NCBI GenBank assembly: GCA_964527585.1
Contig: CAZGPE010000008.1
Span: forward strand, 9,105 to 73,104
Direction: 5' to 3'
Source: Fimenecus sp964527585
GTDB lineage: Bacteria; Bacillota; Clostridia; Oscillospirales; Acutalibacteraceae
DNA length: 64,000 bases
Shown here: positions 8,027 to 16,200 of the stretch, piece by piece
Numbering within the stretch: position 1 is the stretch's first letter
Layout: each line of letters opens with the position of its first letter
Translations under genes and position numbers: made by a program
The notes under the pieces: model-generated
Databases searched by the model: none
What the model was told of the DNA's origin: nothing
The model's input: only the letters and a program-made list of their open reading frames with translations

Positions 8027-8338
8027 ATGACTTTACTCATTTGCGTGTTCGCTGCCGTTATTTGTACGGCGATATGGTATATTTGTGAAAAGCGTGATGA
8101 GATGAAATTAGGCATTTTATGTTGGCTTTTCTGGGGCTCGTCTCTTATGTGGTTTGTCGATGCTGTTTTTGAATTTGCCGAACTGCGAAGCGAATATTTC
8201 ACTCCCGATTTTTCGGATATGATAAACGATACTTTCTTGGGATTGTCGGTTGTGGCATTAGCACTTGTTATTTGGGTTGCAGTGCTGTTACTTAAAGATC
8301 CTAAAGGCGTTATTAAAAATAAACTTACTAAAAAATAA
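8027..8338 (+). CDS. Small membrane protein of unknown function, CooT cluster
   Basis: This 103-residue protein has three predicted membrane spans: LLICVFAAVICTAIWYIC (3-20), LGILCWLFWGSSLMWFVDAVF (~29-50) and LGLSVVALALVIWVAVLLL (~70-90), with a basic C-terminus. It has AAGGAG upstream and ends just before a terminator, so it is the last gene of the set. It shares aromatic-rich spans with its neighbour, suggesting a two-part membrane assembly. I recognise no family. Confidence 0.7.
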   Translation: MTLLICVFAAVICTAIWYICEKRDEMKLGILCWLFWGSSLMWFVDAVFEFAELRSEYFTPDFSDMINDTFLGLSVVALALVIWVAVLLLKDPKGVIKNKLTKK

Positions 8339-8350
8339 CACACCTAAAAT

Positions 8351-8380
8351 AAAAGAGCCTAACTTATGTTAGGCTCTTTT
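8351..8380. terminator. Bidirectional terminator between convergent units
   Basis: The arms AAAAGAGCCTAAC and GTTAGGCTCTTTT form a 13-bp hairpin with a TTAT loop. It serves the plus-strand CooT set and the minus-strand acyltransferase unit. Confidence 0.9.
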
Positions 8381-8386
8381 ATTACT

Positions 8387-9589
8387 TTATTTGTAATCCC
8401 GTCCGTTCAAATAATACCATGCCGCAACATATTTATCGGAACAGCGTGGCGTTTTCGAAGAAATAAGATAATATTTGGAATTACCGTCGACGATAACTAA
8501 ATTCTGTGTAGATGCGTTTTGAACCCGCTTAAGAGAGTTTAACGGAAGAATTATATTCTCGTTTTCTGTTTTAATTTCAAAACGGTCTTTGTAAAGGGTT
8601 AACTGCGCATTTTCACTGATTGTATGAGTTTCGTTATTAACGACAGTTTCGATTTTCTGCTCCTGCTCGCTTATAATTATTCCATCATCGCAGGAGAGAA
8701 GGCGGTTTTTCCATTCGGTTCTTTGCCATTTATCCCAATCAAGCATATTGTCGAATACTACATCGTTCTTATCGCTGTGCCAAAATCCGTCTTCGCCGTA
8801 AGTAAGACTGTATCCGCAATCACATTCAAATTCGTTTTTGTGCGAATGAAGAGTTGCGATTTGATGGCATTTAGGACAAACATAAATCAACCTTTCCGCA
8901 TATTGTGCAAGATTTTCTCCACAATATTTATGCGGATTTTTTCTTTGTTCTTCATAGGCGTTAAGGTAAATGTCTCGGTGAATTATTTCATTTATTTCAT
9001 CAACTGTATATTTGCTCAGTTCTTCGGGACTGTATTCGTTTATAACCTGACCGTGAACACTTCCGGAGCGTCTTTTATCAGACCATTTCGGTTTTGCGAG
9101 ATAACCGCCCGTAACTCTGTATGTAATAAGAGCAACTCCGGAATCTTTAACAAGTTTTCCGGTGTTGGGAGAAACATAACCTGTTTCTCCGTTGTTTGTA
9201 ACCATTCCTTCGGCATGAAGACCGACCGGAATTCCCGCTCTGACATTGTCGAGGATTTCTTCAACCAAAGCATCCGAAGATTTATTTCTTTCTTTAACAA
9301 TAACTCCTTCGAGTGTGCCTAAAAGAAATTTTGCAATCGGATGAATTCTTAAAAGAAAATCCGCCGCAACAAATCTAATGTATCTGTTGAGAGATATCAT
9401 TTGGTATCCGGGATCGAAAATATCGGTATGGTTGCCTATTATGATAAATGTTTTATGCTTGGGTTTATACGGCTCCGCTGTCGCATTGAGTTTTTTCATA
9501 AGTTTCGGTCTTACGAAAATAATCAGTAAACGGATAAATGCCTTTGCACAGCCGTAATACCGTCTGACTCTTCTTTTACTCTTAGCCAT
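8387..9589 (-). CDS. PlsC-like acyltransferase with C-terminal zinc ribbon
   Basis: This is a 1-acylglycerol-3-phosphate acyltransferase-like protein. The N-terminal half has the H-x4-D motif in IIGNHTDIFDPG (His54, Asp59) and an EG motif in GLHAEGMVTNNGETG. The 400 residues exceed the ~200-250 of plain PlsC. The extra half starts with a zinc ribbon (CPKCHQIATL...FECDCGYSL) and continues into a beta-rich domain of unknown role. I use the second ATG (9589), preceded by GGAG, which overlaps the acyl-CoA ligase stop by 8 bp. Coupling to that ligase suggests joint fatty-acyl activation and transfer; the acceptor is unknown. Confidence 0.8.
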   Translation of the reverse strand: MAKSKRRVRRYYGCAKAFIRLLIIFVRPKLMKKLNATAEPYKPKHKTFIIIGNHTDIFDPGYQMISLNRYIRFVAADFLLRIHPIAKFLLGTLEGVIVKERNKSSDALVEEILDNVRAGIPVGLHAEGMVTNNGETGYVSPNTGKLVKDSGVALITYRVTGGYLAKPKWSDKRRSGSVHGQVINEYSPEELSKYTVDEINEIIHRDIYLNAYEEQRKNPHKYCGENLAQYAERLIYVCPKCHQIATLHSHKNEFECDCGYSLTYGEDGFWHSDKNDVVFDNMLDWDKWQRTEWKNRLLSCDDGIIISEQEQKIETVVNNETHTISENAQLTLYKDRFEIKTENENIILPLNSLKRVQNASTQNLVIVDGNSKYYLISSKTPRCSDKYVAAWYYLNGRDYK

Positions 9590-11270
9590 TTTTCTCCGCT
9601 TCCTCTTCAAGTGTATGATAAGCGACTTTTCCGACTAAGGTTTTAGGAAGCTCATCTCTGAATTCGATTTCTTTCGGCCACTCGTATCTGTCAAGATAAG
9701 GCTTGCAGAAATCTTTGATTTTTTCTTTTTCTCCTGCGGTTGCGGGAATACCGTCGTTTAATACGATATATGCTCTGATGCGTTGCATTTTATACGGATC
9801 TTTTACGCCGATTACACAACAGTAGTTAACATCGGGGCATTTATCTATAACATCTTCGATTCTTGACGGATAAACATTATAACCGCTTGTAACGATCATA
9901 CGCTTAATTCTTTGTTTGAAGTATACAAAACCTTCTTCATCCATATAACCCATATCGCCGGTGAAAAGCCATTTTGTTCCGTTTTCGTCGGTTTTGAGTG
10001 TTTGAGCGGTTTCTTCTTCGTTATTGAGATAACCGAGCATAAGTGTCGGACCTGTAAGTATAATTTCGCCGTCTTCACCGTATGCCTTTTCATTGAAAGT
10101 TCCGGGTTCGACAATTTTATAAACCATATCACGCAAGGGGAGACCGATACTTCCGAGTTTTGAACGGTCGAACGGTGTAACACAGCTTGCCGTAACACAT
10201 TCGGTAAGACCGTATCCTTCTCTGATTTGTATGTTTGCATTATGGTCTCTGAGGAATTTATCGGCTTTCTTTTTAAGTTCGGGACTTAATGCATCGCCGC
10301 CTGAGAAAACGCCGACAAGGAACGAAAGATCTTGGCCGTTAAATCTGTCGGTTTCAAAGAGGGCTTGGAAAAGTGTGGGGACACCGGCTATAAAGTTAGG
10401 TTTCTTTTTAAGAACCGTTTTAGCATAAGAGTCTGTATTAAACTGAGGCATAAGAATACAGCGAGCACCGTTTATAAGAATGGTATGGATACCGATTCCG
10501 AGACCGAAACCGTGGAAAATCGGCATTACGGAAAGGAATTTACACTTATCGTTAAGGTTTACTCCGCATATTTCTGCAATTTGCATACCGAGGGCGTTAA
10601 AGTTTTTGTCGGAAAGACAAATACCTTTTTGTTTACCGCTTGTTCCTCCGCTGTAAAGAATAAGCGCTGTTTCGTTTTCTCTGTATTCAACAGGGGGGAG
10701 AGTAACTCCTTTTCCGGATTTTACAAGGTCGGTCCAAAGGAAATCACCGTTTCTGTCGGGGAATTTCATATTTTTTGAATTTTTTGCAAATCTGTAAACA
10801 ACACCGAGCGGTGCCGGGAGTTCGTCTTGAATTCTCGCAACGATAATTCTTGCGTTTGTTGAGGATTCGTCAACGGCAGCTTTAACTTTTTCATAGAACA
10901 TATCCATTGTTAATATCATCTTGCTTTGAGAAAAATCAAGATAGAATGTAATGTTCTTTTGAGCTGAAAGAGGGTGAACCATATTTGCGATCGCACCGAT
11001 TCGGTTAAGTGCATAAAGGCAGATAATACCCTGCGGAGTGTTAGGCATACAGATTGTAACTTTGTCTCCACGCTTAATACCGTGTTTGACAAAACCTTTT
11101 GCCGCATCTTCGATATGTTTTACGAATTCGGTATATGTAGTAAGTTTTCCTTCAAAATCATAGGCTATTGCTTTGGGATAAGTATTTTTTGCCGCTTCAA
11201 CCGCACCGAACATTGTTGTTTCGGGATAAGGGTGTATTTGCGGAGTTGGATCGAGTTGACAGTTGTTCAT
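9582..11270 (-). CDS. AMP-forming acyl-CoA ligase
   Basis: This ANL-superfamily enzyme activates a carboxylate with ATP and CoA; long-chain fatty acids are the likely substrate. In 562 residues I see the P-loop-like ALILYSGGTSGKQKGICLSD, the YGLTE motif in REGYGLTECVTA, TGDMGYMDEEGFVYF and IKRMIVTSGYNVYPSRIED, with the C-terminal catalytic Lys region PKTLVGKVAYHTLEE. AAGGAG precedes the ATG at 11270. A promoter lies directly upstream, and the acyltransferase overlaps its end, so the two form an operon. Confidence 0.9.
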   Translation of the reverse strand: MNNCQLDPTPQIHPYPETTMFGAVEAAKNTYPKAIAYDFEGKLTTYTEFVKHIEDAAKGFVKHGIKRGDKVTICMPNTPQGIICLYALNRIGAIANMVHPLSAQKNITFYLDFSQSKMILTMDMFYEKVKAAVDESSTNARIIVARIQDELPAPLGVVYRFAKNSKNMKFPDRNGDFLWTDLVKSGKGVTLPPVEYRENETALILYSGGTSGKQKGICLSDKNFNALGMQIAEICGVNLNDKCKFLSVMPIFHGFGLGIGIHTILINGARCILMPQFNTDSYAKTVLKKKPNFIAGVPTLFQALFETDRFNGQDLSFLVGVFSGGDALSPELKKKADKFLRDHNANIQIREGYGLTECVTASCVTPFDRSKLGSIGLPLRDMVYKIVEPGTFNEKAYGEDGEIILTGPTLMLGYLNNEEETAQTLKTDENGTKWLFTGDMGYMDEEGFVYFKQRIKRMIVTSGYNVYPSRIEDVIDKCPDVNYCCVIGVKDPYKMQRIRAYIVLNDGIPATAGEKEKIKDFCKPYLDRYEWPKEIEFRDELPKTLVGKVAYHTLEEEAEKNG

Positions 11271-11304
11271 ATAACGACTCCTTATGTTATATTTTTGCCA
11301 TAAT

Positions 11305-11333
11305 ATTATAGTTGATTTTACAGCGGTTTTCAA
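11305..11333 (-). promoter_or_regulatory. SigA-like promoter of the acyl-CoA ligase operon
   Basis: On the minus strand, TTGAAA (11328-11333), a 17-bp spacer and TATAAT (11305-11310). Confidence 0.8.
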
Positions 11334-11384
11334 TCATTAAATTATGAACTTGATGTTAAAAAATGCCGTTTCTTGAAAAATACT

Positions 11385-11437
11385 GTAAAAAAACAGAAAA
11401 AGTGCATCTTTAAGCTTGTGTAAGTTAAAGATGCACT
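11385..11437 (-). terminator. Terminator of the acn-idh-rex operon
   Basis: The arms AGTGCATCTTTAA (11401-11413) and TTAAAGATGCACT (11425-11437) form a 13-bp hairpin. On the minus strand it is followed by TTTTTCTGTTTTTTT. Confidence 0.85.
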
Positions 11438-11466
11438 TATTACGGTTGCTTTTTTTAGATTATGTA

Positions 11467-12099
11467 TTACAAATTGCTGACATGATAACTTAAGGTCATC
11501 AAACTGTCGGAAAGATGAACATTTTCAACGGCAACATTCGGATGTGCGGAAGCAATGTCATAATGACTGAAATTCCAAAATCCTTTAATACCCGAAGAAA
11601 TGAGCTCATCTGTAATTTCCTTGGCGTTATCGCTCGGAATACATAACACTGCAACAACGGGAGAGTTTTCTTTGCAAAAGTCGGATATTTCATTCATCGG
11701 TCTTATTTTTATGTTTCTTACGCTTTGACCGGTAAGAGATTCGTTTTTATCGAAAATACCGATAAGATTAAATCCTCTTTCTTCAAAAGACATATGAGTG
11801 GCAACTGCTTTACCGAGATTTCCGGCGCCTACGAGAATAGTTTTGACATTGTTGTCAACACCTAAAATTTTGCCGATTTCTTTATAAAGCTGCTCAACAT
11901 TATATCCGTATCCCTGTTGACCGAAACCGCCGAAGCAGTTTAAGTCCTGTCTGATTTGAGAAGCGGTAAATCCCATTTTTTTGGAGAGTTCACCGGAGGA
12001 TATTCTGACTATTCCGCTGTTTTTAATTTCACCTAAAAAGCGATAATATCTCGGAAGCCGTTTGATAACAGAAGCGGATACCGCTGTGTTTTTAGCCAT
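11467..12099 (-). CDS. rex: Redox-sensing transcriptional repressor Rex
   Basis: Rex represses fermentation and redox genes when NADH is low and leaves DNA when NADH binds. The 210 residues show a winged-helix domain (residues 1-80, with SSGELSKKMGFTASQIRQDL and FGGFGQQGYGY) and a Rossmann domain with ILVGAGNLGKAVATH, followed by the domain-swapped helix SLMTLSYHV. Length and motifs are standard. It is the last gene of an operon with aconitase and isocitrate dehydrogenase (9 bp spacing), so Rex may control the oxidative TCA branch and itself. Confidence 0.96.
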   Translation of the reverse strand: MAKNTAVSASVIKRLPRYYRFLGEIKNSGIVRISSGELSKKMGFTASQIRQDLNCFGGFGQQGYGYNVEQLYKEIGKILGVDNNVKTILVGAGNLGKAVATHMSFEERGFNLIGIFDKNESLTGQSVRNIKIRPMNEISDFCKENSPVVAVLCIPSDNAKEITDELISSGIKGFWNFSHYDIASAHPNVAVENVHLSDSLMTLSYHVSNL

Positions 12100-12108
12100 A
12101 CGCTTTCC

Positions 12109-13278
12109 TCACTTTGAAAGTTTTTTAACGGTTTCCATTACATAGTCGCCGAACTGACTGCAAGTAGCACCGTCATCACGGCCGGTAATGACATATTTTT
12201 TATCTTCAAACATACAAAAGTCGAGTGCTTTCTCAAGCAAATCCGCTTTATCTTGCTTGCCGATGTGAGAAAGAAGCATAACCGAAGCTCTCAGCATTGA
12301 GCAAGGATCGGCATACTGACCTCTTCCTTCTTTGATCATTCTCGGTGCGGAACCGTGAATTGCTTCGAACATAGCATATTTTTTACCGAGGTTTGCACTG
12401 CCGGCAGTTCCTACTCCGCCTTGAAATTCCGCAGCTTCATCGGTGATAATATCTCCGTAAAGGTTCGGAAGAACGAAAACTTTGAAATCTTTTCTTCTTT
12501 TTTCGTCAATAAGTTTTGCTGTTGTTATGTCGATATACCATTCATCAGTTGTAATTTCGGGATATTCTTCTCCGACTTTTTTACAGATGTTAAGGAATTT
12601 ACCGTCAGTGGTTTTAATAACATTTGCCTTGTTGATGATTGATACACGGTCTTTGTTGTTTTTCTTAGCGTATTCGTAAGCCATTCTCGCAATTCTTTCG
12701 GAACCCTCCGAAGTTGTAACGACAAAGTCTATTGCAAGGTCTTCATCGACATTTACGCCTTTTGAACCTACCGCATAAGCACCTTCGGTATTTTCACGGA
12801 AGAAAGTCCAGTCGATTCCCTGATCGGCAACTTTAACCGGACGGACATTGGCGAAAAGATCAAGCGCTTTTCTCATTGCGACATTTGCACTTTCAATGTT
12901 CGGCATACCGCTTCCGGCCTGGGGAGTGGTTGTCGGTCCTTTAAGAATAACATGGCAGGATTTAAGTTCTTCGAGAACATCGTCCGGAATTGCCTGCATA
13001 TGTTCGATTCTGTTTTCGATTGTAAGACCGTCAATTACTTTGAATTCGACTTTGCCTGCTTTTACATCGTCGTCAAGCATATATTCAAGGACTCTTGCCG
13101 ATTCTTTGGTAATGATCGGGCCGATTCCGTCGCCGCCGCATACACCGATTACGATTTTATCGAGTTTATCGTAATCAATAAAATCCTTATCTGCTTTTAT
13201 TCTGTCGGAACGCTCAGCCTGTTCACGAACAAGAGCTTCGAACTTTTTGAGCGCTGCCTGCAAATTTTCTTCTGTCAT
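12109..13278 (-). CDS. Isocitrate dehydrogenase, probably NAD-dependent
   Basis: This isocitrate/isopropylmalate dehydrogenase family enzyme has 389 residues. The substrate segment NIESANVAMRKALDLFANVR keeps the Ser, Asn and two Arg at the spacing of isocitrate dehydrogenase; isopropylmalate dehydrogenases lack this Ser. Also visible are GGDGIGPIITKE, FFRENTEGAYAV and IHGSAPRMIKEGRG. Oxidative decarboxylation of isocitrate to 2-oxoglutarate fits the upstream aconitase. Cofactor use is judged from family membership only. It lies 14 bp after the aconitase gene on the minus strand. Confidence 0.9.
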   Translation of the reverse strand: MTEENLQAALKKFEALVREQAERSDRIKADKDFIDYDKLDKIVIGVCGGDGIGPIITKESARVLEYMLDDDVKAGKVEFKVIDGLTIENRIEHMQAIPDDVLEELKSCHVILKGPTTTPQAGSGMPNIESANVAMRKALDLFANVRPVKVADQGIDWTFFRENTEGAYAVGSKGVNVDEDLAIDFVVTTSEGSERIARMAYEYAKKNNKDRVSIINKANVIKTTDGKFLNICKKVGEEYPEITTDEWYIDITTAKLIDEKRRKDFKVFVLPNLYGDIITDEAAEFQGGVGTAGSANLGKKYAMFEAIHGSAPRMIKEGRGQYADPCSMLRASVMLLSHIGKQDKADLLEKALDFCMFEDKKYVITGRDDGATCSQFGDYVMETVKKLSK

Positions 13279-13292
13279 AATAAATTCCTCCG

Positions 13293-15224
13293 TTAGATGC
13301 TTTCTTTTGTATAGTTAAGTAAACCGCCGTTGACGATAATATCTTTCTGACGCTGCGAGAGGTCATATTTAAGTTCGTATTTTTCGCCTTTTGTTATGTT
13401 TTCAAGATAAGCGGTTTCATTGTTTTCGATTGCCGACTTGATATTGTTGAGAGCAAGCTCGTCGCCCTGATCAATTCTGTCGTAATCATCCGTATTGGCA
13501 AAGTTAAGCGGAAGAATACCTGCGTTGATAAGGTTAGCACAGTGAATTCTCGCAAAAGACTTTGTAATAACCGCTTTAATTCCGAGATACAGCGGAACAA
13601 GAGCGGCGTGTTCACGGGATGAACCTTGACCGTAGTTGGCTCCGCCGATAATAAATCCTTTTCCTTCGGCCTTTGCACGCTCTGAGAAAGTTTCATCACA
13701 TACGGCAAAGCAGAACTTTGAAAGATGAGGAATATTTGAACGGTAGGGGAGTATCTTAGCACCGGCAGGCATAATGTGGTCGGTTGTAATATCGTCTCCG
13801 ACTTTAAGAATTGCTTTTGCCTGAATTGTTTCCGGCATTTTTTCGGTTGTCGGGAACGGTTTGATATTGGGTCCGTAGAGAACTTCTACACCGTCAGCTT
13901 CTTCGGGAGAAGCGGGCATTTCAACCATATTGTCGTTTATAATAAACGATTCGGGCATAAGAATGTTAAGCGGTGCACCGAGTGTTCTCGGATCGGTGAG
14001 TTTTCCCGTAAGAGCAGAGGCAGCCGCAACTTCGGGGCTGACAAGATATATTCCGGCATCTGCGGTTCCGGAACGGCCGAGGAAGTTTCTGTTAAATGTG
14101 CGAAGTGAAACACCTGCGGAATTCGGAGACTGACCCATTCCGATACAAGGACCGCAAGCGCTTTCGAGAATTCTCGCACCTGCCGAAATCATATCGGAAA
14201 GTCCGCCGTTGAGAGCAAGCATATTAAGAACCTGTTTTGAGCCGGGAGCGATTGAAAGACTTACGCTCGGACAAACTGTTTTACCTTTAAGAATTGCCGC
14301 AACTTTAAGCATATCCATGAGTGAAGAGTTTGTGCATGAACCGATACATACCTGATCGACTTTGATTTCACCGATTTCTCTGACTTTTTTTACTCTGTCG
14401 GGCATATGAGGCATTGCCGCCATAGGCTCAAGAAGTGAAAGGTCGATTTCTATTGTTTCGTCATAAACGGCATCTTCATCCGCTTTGAGTTCGCACCAAT
14501 CTTCTTCACGGCCTTGCGCCTTAAGGAATGATTTAGTTACTTCGTCAGACGGGAAAACCGAAGTTGTGGCACCGAGTTCGGCACCCATATTGGTGATTGT
14601 CGCTCTTTCGGGAACTGAGAGAGTTTTTACGCCTTCTCCGGTATATTCGATAATTTTTCCTACGCCGCCTTTTACGGTCATTATTCTTAATACTTCGAGA
14701 ATAACATCTTTTGCGGCAACAAACGGCTGCAATTTTCCTGTAAGACGGACATTAACTATTTTCGGCATGGTAATATAGTATGTTCCGCCGCCCATTGCAA
14801 CGGCAACATCAAGTCCGCCCGCACCCATTGCAAGCATACCGATACCGCCGCCTGTGGGGGTATGGCTGTCCGAACCGATTAAAGTTTTACCCGGTTTGCC
14901 GAATCTCTCAAGATGTACCTGATGGCAGATTCCGTTGCCGGGGCGTGAAAAACGAATTCCTCTTTTTTTTGCGACAGATTGAATAAATCTGTGGTCATCG
15001 GCATTTTCAAAGCCGGTTTGTAAAGTGTTGTGATCAATATAAGCAACCGATAATTCCGTTTTAACTCTTTCGATTCCCATAGCTTCGAATTCAAGATAAG
15101 CCATGGTTCCGGTAGCGTCCTGAGTTAAAGTCTGGTCGATTTTAAGACCGACTTCGCTTCCGACAGTCATATCACCGCTTACAAGGTGAGTTTTAATTAA
15201 CTTTTGTGCAACTGTAAGTCCCAT
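13293..15224 (-). CDS. Aconitate hydratase
   Basis: Aconitase isomerises citrate and isocitrate through a [4Fe-4S] cluster. The 643 residues are the compact Clostridium-type form, shorter than AcnA (~890). The cluster cysteines lie in CIGSCTNSSLMDML and ESACGPCIGMGQSPNS. The swivel domain near the C-terminus has GGANYGQGSSREHAAL. GSDSHTPTGGGIGMLAMGAGG marks the N-terminal active site. It heads the acn-idh-rex operon, which would make 2-oxoglutarate and glutamate from citrate. AAGGAG precedes the ATG. Confidence 0.95.
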   Translation of the reverse strand: MGLTVAQKLIKTHLVSGDMTVGSEVGLKIDQTLTQDATGTMAYLEFEAMGIERVKTELSVAYIDHNTLQTGFENADDHRFIQSVAKKRGIRFSRPGNGICHQVHLERFGKPGKTLIGSDSHTPTGGGIGMLAMGAGGLDVAVAMGGGTYYITMPKIVNVRLTGKLQPFVAAKDVILEVLRIMTVKGGVGKIIEYTGEGVKTLSVPERATITNMGAELGATTSVFPSDEVTKSFLKAQGREEDWCELKADEDAVYDETIEIDLSLLEPMAAMPHMPDRVKKVREIGEIKVDQVCIGSCTNSSLMDMLKVAAILKGKTVCPSVSLSIAPGSKQVLNMLALNGGLSDMISAGARILESACGPCIGMGQSPNSAGVSLRTFNRNFLGRSGTADAGIYLVSPEVAAASALTGKLTDPRTLGAPLNILMPESFIINDNMVEMPASPEEADGVEVLYGPNIKPFPTTEKMPETIQAKAILKVGDDITTDHIMPAGAKILPYRSNIPHLSKFCFAVCDETFSERAKAEGKGFIIGGANYGQGSSREHAALVPLYLGIKAVITKSFARIHCANLINAGILPLNFANTDDYDRIDQGDELALNNIKSAIENNETAYLENITKGEKYELKYDLSQRQKDIIVNGGLLNYTKESI

Positions 15225-15241
15225 AATTTGTTTCTCCTTAT

Positions 15242-15265
15242 AAAAGTTGTCAACTTTTTTAACAA
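15242..15265. promoter_or_regulatory. Palindrome and Rex-like half-sites at the acn promoter
   Basis: The arms AAAAGTTG (15242-15249) and CAACTTTT (15251-15258) form a 17-bp palindrome at about +5 to +21 of the acn transcript. An overlapping inverted pair, TTGTCAA-5 nt-TTAACAA (15247-15265), resembles the Rex consensus TTGTTAA-4 nt-TTAACAA, with one mismatch and one extra spacer base. Operator function is inferred. Confidence 0.5.
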
Positions 15266-15269
15266 AGTT

Positions 15270-15298
15270 ATTTTAATCTATAATATATGTTTTGTCAA
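15270..15298 (-). promoter_or_regulatory. SigA-like promoter of acn-idh-rex
   Basis: On the minus strand, consensus TTGACA (15293-15298), a 17-bp spacer and TAAAAT (15270-15275). Confidence 0.8.
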
Positions 15299-15351
15299 TG
15301 ATTTGTAAAAGGTTACTTAGAATTTTTCTCATCTGAAAAAACAACTGTTTA

Positions 15352-15380
15352 TTGATAAGTTTTCGGTTTTGTGATACAAT
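15352..15380 (+). promoter_or_regulatory. SigA-like promoter of tepA-ftsK
   Basis: TTGATA (15352-15357), a 17-bp spacer and TACAAT (15375-15380), about 60 bp before the tepA start. Confidence 0.7.
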
Positions 15381-15438
15381 ATCCGGAAAAGGAAATAAAT
15401 CTTCGTTAAAAGGTAATAATTCTAACGGGTGATTTGTT

Positions 15439-16182
15439 TTGAAAAACGAAATAAAAGAATTTTATGATTTTGAATCCGGAACGGTTTGCGAAAATCCCGA
15501 TTCAAGTGCCGAAAATATGCCCGATGTGTCATCCGAGCAGCAAATTGTTACAAACGGTTCCATAACCGTTTCAAAACTCGGACATTATATTCACTGTATC
15601 ACGATAATAGGACAAATTGAGGGGCATTATATCCTGCCTGCGCAGAATAAGACTACGAAATACGAACATGTTATTCCTCAACTTGTTGCCGTTGAAGAAA
15701 GCGACGATATCGAGGGCCTGATTGTAATTTTAAACACGGTAGGCGGAGATATTGAAGCGGGACTTGCTATTGCCGAACTTATAAGCGGAATGAAAACTCC
15801 CGTTGTATCGCTTGTCCTCGGCGGAGGTCATTCTATCGGAGTTCCTCTTGCCGTATCGGCTCAAAAATCTTTTATTGTTCCGTCGGCAACGATGACGGTG
15901 CATCCCGTTAGGATGAACGGGTTGGTTCTCGGCGTTCCTCAAACATTATCTTATTTTGATAAAATGCAAGAAAGAATCGTCAGATTTGTTACCGATAATT
16001 CCAATATATCTTCGGAAAGATTTCGTGAACTGATGATGGATACGGGAGAACTTGTACTTGATGTCGGAACCGTACTTGACGGAGAAACAGCGGTAAAAGA
16101 AGGACTGATTGATGAACTCGGAGGTCTTTCGGATGCGCTTGATTATTTATACGGATTGATCTTAAAAGAAAATAACACTTAA
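15439..16182 (+). CDS. tepA: ClpP-like serine protease, TepA/YmfB family
   Basis: This 247-residue protein belongs to the ClpP/crotonase-fold proteases. The nucleophile is likely Ser132 in GGGHSIGVPLAV; GGDIEAGLAIAEL precedes it and His155 lies in MTVHPVRMNG. The N-terminal ~40 residues are acidic and variable. The start reads TTG GTT-like by position and is set by a reading frame beginning MKNEIKEFY; no signal peptide is seen. In Bacillus the homologue (YmfB/TepA) lies beside spoIIIE, and here too an FtsK/SpoIIIE gene follows after 18 bp. Proposed roles in protein export or degradation of spore proteins are not proven. Confidence 0.85.
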   Translation: MKNEIKEFYDFESGTVCENPDSSAENMPDVSSEQQIVTNGSITVSKLGHYIHCITIIGQIEGHYILPAQNKTTKYEHVIPQLVAVEESDDIEGLIVILNTVGGDIEAGLAIAELISGMKTPVVSLVLGGGHSIGVPLAVSAQKSFIVPSATMTVHPVRMNGLVLGVPQTLSYFDKMQERIVRFVTDNSNISSERFRELMMDTGELVLDVGTVLDGETAVKEGLIDELGGLSDALDYLYGLILKENNT

Positions 16183-16200
16183 ATATTCGGAGGATGAAAA

